Below are positions 57,275 through 64,000 of a stretch of 64,000 bases of DNA, in pieces; position 1 is the stretch's first letter, and each line of letters starts with the position of its first letter. Origin of the DNA: Cantharellus purpuraceus (lineage: Eukaryota; Basidiomycota; Agaricomycetes; Cantharellales; Hydnaceae). The notes under the pieces were generated by a model, which was not told the DNA's origin, ran no database searches, and was given only the letters and a program-made list of their open reading frames with translations. The stretch is taken from contig JALBUN010000004.1 of assembly GCA_025174535.1 (NCBI GenBank), forward strand, positions 124,001 through 188,000, in the 5' to 3' direction. A program made the translations under genes and the position numbers.

Positions 57275-59750
57275 GACAGGAGGTCGTGTGGGGTCGCAGC
57301 TGGACGCGCGCCGTGTGCGCGGGGAGCCTGTAGTGATAGGAGGGGTCAGACAGGGTACGTCCTACGCCAATTTTTATAAGAGGACAAGGGGCATACCAGG
57401 ACTGCCGGCAGCGGAGGGTGTCATGAGAGGGGAGATGGAAGAGCGTGGAGAAGAAGTTCAAGTATATGAGACATGGGCGCATCCCAATCAGGTATAGCAC
57501 CGCTTCGCTTCCTCCATCACCTTCTGTGATTTCCCTTCTTTCTCCCATTTTATGTTTGACGTACACCACGTGCAACACTTTGAATTCCCCCACAGCACAT
57601 CCACCTCGCCTCGAGGCATCCCAACAACGCTCAACAACATCCATGGCGGCCGACGGCCCCTTTCCATAGCAGGGCAAGGCTGCTATGCCGGACGCGCCAA
57701 GGACCTCGGACATACCTATTACCCTCGTCCAATGGATCGCTCATGGATCCCAGTAGGCACCCTTGGGGACCCTGCCCTCAAACCAGATTGATCAAGATCA
57801 CCGCTGAGATCGAAAAGGCCGGCTTACTGCCGGTCGACCCAGAGCCACGGATGAGCACGTCCCCCCTCAATTTAAAATGCTTCTGCAGGGAATGACAAAA
57901 TCCGCTCGAGCCGCGAGCAGACCGATCTCCGTGCGTCGACGGCCCCCAGCACTCTAGAGCACTCTATGGCTGTTTAGCACTCTTCAACGCAGTTCCCACA
58001 CGGTTTACGCAATGATGTGGTTTGGGCGGTGTCTCCTCCCCATGGTCAAGGCTGGGATGTGTTATTGGATCACCAGGTGGACCCACAATTACAGGCACCT
58101 CCCGGTTAACTCTCACATCTCCTCTCATCCAAAACGACGCCGTATGACACAAAAGCCAACACCTCTCAGTAACCTATTAGATAACGTCCGTCACACTTCT
58201 CACGCCGTCGGTTCCTAACAACAACAGGCGCGGTCATTCAACGACTGGTTCATCAGATAATCAAAGACTCAACATATGAGTGATCGTGGATCGAGGTTAT
58301 CGTTAAACCTTCCACTGACACTTGCAGAATGCAAGAGACTGCCATCAGAAGACATCTTACACGCCAAGGTATTAACGCACGGGCCTATATGTCTTTCCCG
58401 CGTCTCATATACACGTGAATCGTTCTTCGCAACCTGAACGCTCGCAACGCCTCGCCACTAGAGACAATCAAATATAACCCCTCGCAACACTCGCAACCGA
58501 GCGACTTGTAGGATATACACCCAGCCCATCGTTTTATTTCTCTCAAAATAGTTCAAGCGTGCAGAAAGAGTGACTCGTTCATTCCCTAACAGCCCGACAT
58601 CACCGCGCGCATAAACATAAGTCTCAGTATACCTCCCGACACTCCGCGCAACGCCCCAGCGGTTCGTCCCCAAAATCTCATCTACACCAGTATATAGCTT
58701 CCAATCAGTTCAATCGCTTCCAATCAATCTCGCTCCATCCCATCAAAAAAGTCCCCCTCTCGCGCGCACGCAACCGATCGCGGTAGGCCCCGATTCCCTG
58801 CGTACTACACAGGCATATATAATTTTGGCACTGTGCACTATGTAATAATAGACCTCGATGGACGTTGAGCGTAGAGTAGAGCTCACTGGATGGTATATGT
58901 ATGGGTCTTATCTCTCAGTCAGTACCCAGTCAGTGCCTGCGCGCCAGCCTCGCCATCTCTTCGAAAAGGCACCCAGGGGCCAAGTTCCCTCTGCCAAGGG
59001 CACAACAACAACAACAACCGTAACCTTCGATCCCTAATACAACAAACTCATCCGTGCCTTCCGTGCCGTGTCCCCCTCGCCAATAAAATATAAATAATGA
59101 TAAGCATAAGTTTAATGGGTAATCGTATGTGCCCCGTCGATGTGCCCCGTCGGGTTGTGATACGGGATAAAATTAACGCACCGTATGGGTAGGAATGAGA
59201 AGCAGCAGCAGCATTAGCCGCGCGCGAGGAAGTGTTGGGTGAATGGTGTTTTTGTTTTTGTGAATGGTGGTGATTTACTTTATGAAGATGTGACGAGATA
59301 TACAACAGCACGCACGTACGTATGGAAACGTGTATCAGCACTCCTCTGAATGGAGAACAAACCTATGTGGAGAACAAGCCCATACAAGGGGAAAGACCTA
59401 ATTGGCAATGAAAGATGCCAGCCATGCATTCTGTGCAGTTGAAGGCGTTGCCGAGTACTTGGTGGTGATTCGCGTACGTATTGAGTTGTTAGAGCGCAGA
59501 CTGCATAGGGTGTGACATTCATGAACCAAAAGCTCCACGCATGTGAACTAGATGCAGTGAACGGCTCGGCCGTGGAGCTAATATCCCAAACTAGGTGAAC
59601 GTCAACGCACCGGCGGGCGGTACGACAGAACGAACCCAAGGACACGGTCATTTCAGCCATTAAACACGACTCATTAATAACACACACACCACACACAGGA
59701 CACCGCATCACAAAGAATAAAAAAAATAAAAATAAAAAGCTACACAGGCC
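57275..59750. other. 2.5-kb stretch without a recognisable gene
   Basis: It should include the promoter of the Pro/Ala-rich gene and the 3' end of the NmrA-like gene. No coding signal was seen. Confidence 0.5.
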
Positions 59751-60860
59751 TCACGGCATCAGCTCCTCCCACGTCACCGGCCCCCACTCCGGCCACAGCC
59801 TATTCGCCTCCCCACTCACCACCATCTCCCCCCTGCTCCACACCCGCGGAATAAACCTCAACAACGCACTCGTCTGCGCGTCGATAAACGCCTGCGTCTC
59901 CGCAGCGGAGCGCTGCGTCACGTGTGCGCGGCGCCCGGGGTGCTTCCCCTCCCAGAGCGCGATCAGCTCCCGGAAGCTCTTCCGGTCCCCCTCAATCTCA
60001 AACGCGGCGTTTTCGAGCTGGGCGCGCGGCAAGGTGGTGAGGAGGCGCACGACAAATGGGATGAACGAGCGTGGGGATGTGTATGATTGCGGGCTGTGCA
60101 ATTTGTTAGGGGAGCGGGGCGGTCAGTTTTGGTATGGTTTGTTATGCGTTGTGGAGATGAATCGGGTGGATTTGGGGGGACACTTACAGTGTGCCGTCTC
60201 CAAAGAGGTCAAACCTGCCGGCTTCAAAGTCAATACCCACCAAATGCCCAAACCCGCCGGGGAGCAGCGTCTCGGGCCAGATTCCAGTGAAGAACAGCGT
60301 ATATGGCAGCCGGAGCTCTTTCAGCAAATCATGCGCATCCGCTTTGACTTTAAGGTCTGCAAAAAAGTTTGATTAGAGTGCTGCAACGAACCACCCGTGC
60401 CTGGGGTTAATGCAGACGCACATTCGGAGGTATCGCCGAGCGTGTTTCGACCGTACTCGCTGGGCACGAACAACTTGACATTGGTGTCCTTGGCCGCGCG
60501 GATGACGTCCGTCTGGATATCGAGTCCGTCGTCGCGCAGCGCAGAAAGGACAACATCTGTGCCGCGTAATGCGTTGGTGAGGGACTGGTGCGAGGTATAG
60601 TCCACAGCGCGGACGTCGACGCCTTTGGAGGCGAGGGATTTGAGCTCTGGTTTGCCGGTCTGAGGACGGGTAGATTCGTGAGTGGGGTGTTCAATGTTAA
60701 GAAAAGATAAGGCGAAGGTCGGGCGACGTACGGTGCGAGTGAGGACGCGCAACTGATACTTTTTCTCGCCACTGGCATTCTCCAACTTCAAGAATTCACT
60801 AGCGAAAAGCGAGCCCACTTGGCCGTATCCGACGATGGCAAACGAGGTGTAAGGCGACAT
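59751..60860 (-). CDS. NmrA-like / isoflavone-reductase-like NAD(P)-binding protein, 4 exons
   Basis: Exons 60860-60732, 60659-60422, 60356-60188, 60093-59751; introns 72, 65 and 94 bp; 292 aa. The Rossmann loop is FAIVGYGQVGSLFA near the N-terminus, then VDVRAVDY, TDVVLSALRDDGLDIQ, LFVPSEYGRNT, LPYTLFFTGIWPE and GIDFEAGRFDLFGDGT; the last exon holds ELIALWEGKHPGRR and ends at EELMP. This is the atypical short-chain dehydrogenase group (NmrA, isoflavone and phenylcoumaran reductase-like), usually binding NADP. Substrate unknown. Two decayed relatives are in the window (46285-46560 and 53606-54635). Confidence 0.88.
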
Positions 60861-61453
60861 GTTGCAGCGATCTTCAAGCCTCGAAGAATATAGGGTAGAG
60901 GGGTTTTTGCGGTTAATTGACGACTGCTACCCCATACATGAGACAGGGCGTATTTATGGCAATTTGGAAGAGCCTGCAGCTGCAAATGGGTCCTACGCTG
61001 ACTGTTCTGACGAGCGCTGACTGATGCATCATCGACATCTCCCATGGGGTTTAGCATTCACGCTAATTTGTCCACTACGCGTCCGATTATACACCCGTTC
61101 GGACCCTTGGCTCTGCGTTTCGAGACTGACAAAGAGGTACGCGCGCGCGCTTTGGATGCGTGGCGGTTCCTCTCCATCAGATGTCCGCGGCCACGTCCGA
61201 TGTCAACTCGCGTCGGACTTTACGAAATGTAGGCTAGGGTGGATTATCAAGATAAATGACCAAGCAGAGGGGCGAGGGAGAGGTATTACGTCATGGCAGG
61301 GCTAACTGCGTTGGTTGGTCAGCTACAGCTGATAGTTTGATGTTACACAGTTCTTCTCAAACGTGAATTTGCAGAACGGGAAGGGAATAGCCATTTGCAA
61401 AGGCATGTCTTTCTCATTTGCTTGAGTTCCCTTCTTCTATAGAGCTTGCAGGT
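60861..61453. other. intergenic, NmrA-like promoter side
   Basis: No gene seen; ends at the first LTR A fragment. Confidence 0.5.
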
Positions 61454-61715
61454 TGTTATGACTATATTCATTAACGCCCAGACCCCCATCTGATCCACTC
61501 AGATCCCCCTGCACATGAAATCTATATGTTATGACTATATTCATTAATGCCCAGATCTCCATCCAATCCACTCAGATCCCCGTGCGTGTGGGATCTATAC
61601 TCCATTTGGAAACCATCACATCTCCATCTATCTGTCTGATTGTCACTGCTGAATCTCGCCCATCCGTCTTCAGCTCCGATTGATGCATCAGCATCACCAT
61701 AGGAACCCAGACATC
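61454..61715 (+). repeat. two LTR A 5' fragments in tandem
   Basis: TGTTATGACTATATTCATTA occurs at 61454 and again at 61527; the first fragment is 73 bp, the second about 190 bp. Both are 5' LTR A pieces cut by later insertion. Confidence 0.8.
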
Positions 61716-62101
61716 TATTGTCAGTTCACTTATGGAATAGATCCTATAAGCCTGCACACAACAGTCCTAACAAACAGATGGTGTGTAACGCAGTTGTTCA
61801 GCACTCCAAAGATCAATCAGGTCAAGGGGTAGAGGTAGCACTGAGTAACAGGAAAGTGAAATAGTGCTCTGTGGTTGGATGAGGATGGGAGCAAAAAGGA
61901 CAGTCCAGATGGCTGATTGTGCTCTGTGACTGGATGACAATGGGGAGCCCGGTTGGGAGGTACACGAAAGCTGGTTTCAGGAGATGCAACCTCTCGGTGG
62001 CGGAGGGAAATCTGATCATTGAACCAAGGTGCTTTGCCTCAGTGTAGAGAAGATGGATTGTGATATAGAGTGTAGAGCATAGACTTAGAGCATGGACTTT
62101 G
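61716..62101 (-). repeat. LTR C 3' part, minus orientation
   Basis: Reverse complement of 5327-5698 with scattered differences. It ends exactly at the start of the next LTR A. Confidence 0.8.
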
Positions 62102-62685
62102 TGTTATGACTATATTCATTAACGTCCAGATCCCCATCCGATCCACTCAGATCCCCACGCATATGAAATCTATACTCCATTTGGAAACCGCCATCTCCAT
62201 CTACCTGTCCAATTGTCACCGCTGATTCCACCCATCCGTCTCCGGTTCCGATTGATGCATCAGTATCACCATAGGAACCTGGACACCCGTCCCCATTGGA
62301 CTCAGACATACTCATGTAAGGCCGTCGGCCTTGGAGACCCATCACCAGAGTAATTATTATTAGATTTCAAAAATGTATTAAAGTTGCCTGACTGGGGACT
62401 TCATTCCCCAGTTCGAATATCGAATCATGCCTAGTTCCTAAGTCTGATCCTAACTCTCTAAGTCATACTCCATCTCCAAAATCTCAGACACCGGTATTAG
62501 TGAGGGCGCAGCACATAAGCTGAAGCCAAGTCTGTCCCGACCCATGACGTGCTCCGACTCCGACTCGACCTCCAACCCAACCTCCAACCCAACCTCCAAC
62601 CCAACCTCCAACCCAACCTCCAACCCAACCTCCAACCCAAACTCTGACCCAAACTCTGACCCCCAATCGGACCTAGTGCATAACA
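62102..62685 (+). repeat. 5' LTR, family A, of the gag element
   Basis: TGTTATGAC...GTGCATAACA, 584 bp. Compared with the 513-bp solo copy it carries an extra 12-bp minisatellite (CCTCCAACCCAA, six units, about 62568-62640), which accounts for the length difference. GTATATTCAAACTACC follows and gag starts 33 bp on. Confidence 0.85.
62568..62640 (+). repeat. 12-bp minisatellite in LTR A
   Basis: Six head-to-tail CCTCCAACCCAA units; present once in the 7581-8093 copy. Confidence 0.85.
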
Positions 62686-62717
62686 GTATATTCAAACTAC
62701 CATACTCACTCCTACCA

Positions 62718-63860
62718 ATGCCACGATCCACTGCCAATTCTGAACATGCACGAACCGTCGAGGTGCCCCCTCCCAGCATCAACACCATCCCTGAGGTCAT
62801 CGAAGAACCAACGGACCACATAGAGGCCGTCAATGAAGAAGATGACACCCTGCCCTCTCCAAATCTGGCACAAGCCATCTCCCTGCTCACCAGCAGCATC
62901 CATAACCCACAAGCCCCTAAGTCCCAGACCAAGGTCTGAGAACCTGACCCCTTCGACGGCTCCAATCCGCAAAAGCTCCAGCTGTTCTTGGTGCAATGCT
63001 GGTTGAACTTCTGCGACCGCCCCGACGCATTCACATCCAATCAGGCGAAGGTCACCTTCGCCATGTCCTATCTCAAGGGCACTGCACTGGACTACTTTGA
63101 GCCAGTGCTCATGGACGACTCCAATGACCCAATATGGTCAGAGGACTACTCCGACTTCATCTCCAAACTTCAGACCAATTTTGGTCCTTACAACCCTGAG
63201 GCCGATGCCAAGAATGAACTCAATCGACTTTGGATGAAGGAAAATCACAAAATCGCAAAATACATTGTGAGTTTCCAGCAGCTAGCCCCGAAAATCCAAT
63301 GGGGCGACGCTGCACTCCAACGCCAATTTTACGTTGGACTCCCATCCTGCATCAAGGACGAGATATCACACGTCGGTAAACCAGATACTTTGGTTAACCT
63401 CCGCAAGCTCACCCAATCCATCGATGCCCGTTATTGGGAATGTCAATCCGAGGTCTCCCATGAAAATTTGGCTAACAACAAATCGGACAAATCATCGGAC
63501 AAGACCCCAAAGTCCAACAAAGGGTCCGATAAGAGGACCACCGCCAACTCAGGCCAGAAGTCGAACACTGGTAATGCTGCCGCTTCCAGTTCTGGTCAGA
63601 ACAATTCCGGCACCAGCAATAACTCCGGAGCTTGCAAGAGTACTCCAGACCTCTCCACCAAGCTGGGGAAGGATGGAAAACTTACCCAGCAGGAACGCCA
63701 GCGCCGCATGGACAACAACCTCTGTCTGTTCTGTGGAAAGCCTGGCCACCAAGCCAAGGATTGCAACAAGGCAACCTCATCTGCAGCAAAGGCAAAAGGC
63801 CGTGCCACCAATGCCACGACGGACAAGTCCAACACAAAAACAATGGACCCAAAAAAATAG
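62718..63860 (+). pseudogene. Ty3/gypsy gag, one in-frame TGA
   Basis: ATG 62718 (MPRSTANSEHAR) aligns with the start of gag B. One TGA at 62937-62939 interrupts the frame after TKV. The core MSYLKGTALDYFEP and the SKLQTNFGPYN region are followed by a Ser/Asn/Lys-rich linker and a zinc knuckle CLFCGKPGHQAKDC (CX2CX4HX4C). The frame ends in CCA AAA AAA TAG at 63858-63860, a classical -1 frameshift site into pol. The encoded particle protein would package the element RNA. Confidence 0.85.
63851..63857 (+). promoter_or_regulatory. -1 frameshift heptamer A AAA AAA before the gag stop
   Basis: Seven A directly before TAG in gag phase X-XXY-YYZ. Shifting back one base opens a frame to the end of the window (48 codons), which leads into the expected protease. 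Confidence 0.6.
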
Positions 63861-64000
63861 TAAGCAGTCCTATAGCCTCCGTACAGGCTGAGGGCTGCGT
63901 TGGTACTCCCCGTACGACAAACAAGGTCCACCTGAACGCATCTGCTCTTTCCCACTCTGACTCCCTTACCCTCCTCGTCTACTCCGACTCCATTTCCAAT
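63857..64000 (+). pseudogene. start of gypsy pol (protease), cut by window edge
   Basis: The -1 frame from 63857 is open to 64000. Near its end LTLLVYSDSISN takes the place of the protease active site, where an LxDSG-type motif is expected; the Asp and Gly appear changed, which would inactivate it. Confidence 0.5.

Noticed and set aside
62544..62717. Possible gag N-terminal extension with TSNP repeats
   Set aside because: This part is inside LTR A (ends CATAACA at 62685); the homologous gag B starts at the later Met.

Overview
The window looks like repeat-rich nuclear DNA of a filamentous basidiomycete, most likely an Agaricomycete. Protein-coding genes carry many short introns (47-94 bp, GT-AG plus one GC-AG). 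Characteristic families are present: DUF6533-type membrane proteins, an F-box/leucine-rich protein, PEX13 and a DHA2-type MFS transporter. Ty3/gypsy chromovirus and Ty1/copia relics are abundant. No species can be named from the sequence alone, and no rRNA, tRNA or CRISPR was seen.

Layout. 1-9.6 kb is a nested graveyard of LTR retroelements. It holds a chromodomain gypsy 3' half, several relics with an extra ORF just before the 3' LTR, a 1.4-kb terminal-inverted-repeat unit, and interleaved LTR families called here A, B, C and E. 11.2-17.2 kb holds host genes on the minus strand: PEX13 and two neighbouring paralogues with a C-terminal J-like HPD module. 20.3-28.2 kb has two multi-exon DUF6533 genes flanking an 11-exon MFS transporter. 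29.7-48.6 kb carries an F-box gene, a copia relic and a set of related DUF6533 genes and pseudogenes (about 36.6, 41.1 and 46.9 kb, plus fragments at 29.9 and 34.8 kb). Between the last two are a third J-like paralogue and a divergent cytosine-deaminase-like amidohydrolase. 48.9-53.1 kb is a copia element broken by a second copy of the 1.4-kb unit, which itself carries a 536-bp MITE. 53.6-60.9 kb has an NmrA-like pseudogene, a low-complexity host gene and the intact NmrA-like gene; a second NmrA fragment lies at 46.3 kb. 61.4-64 kb is the 5' part of a gypsy element (LTR A, gag, start of pol) running off the edge.

Themes. (1) Twelve in-frame stops in the decayed retroelement reading frames are all TGA, mostly at positions where relatives have arginine, as expected from C-to-T decay of CGA. 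(2) Three gypsy relics share a small ORF in the env position; two have a TATA-like box upstream. This is the least familiar feature of the window. (3) Three gene families (J-like, DUF6533, NmrA-like) have several copies here, pointing to segmental duplication in a transposon-rich region. Exon boundaries were deduced by eye from splice signals, phase and family similarity, and are not backed by transcripts.
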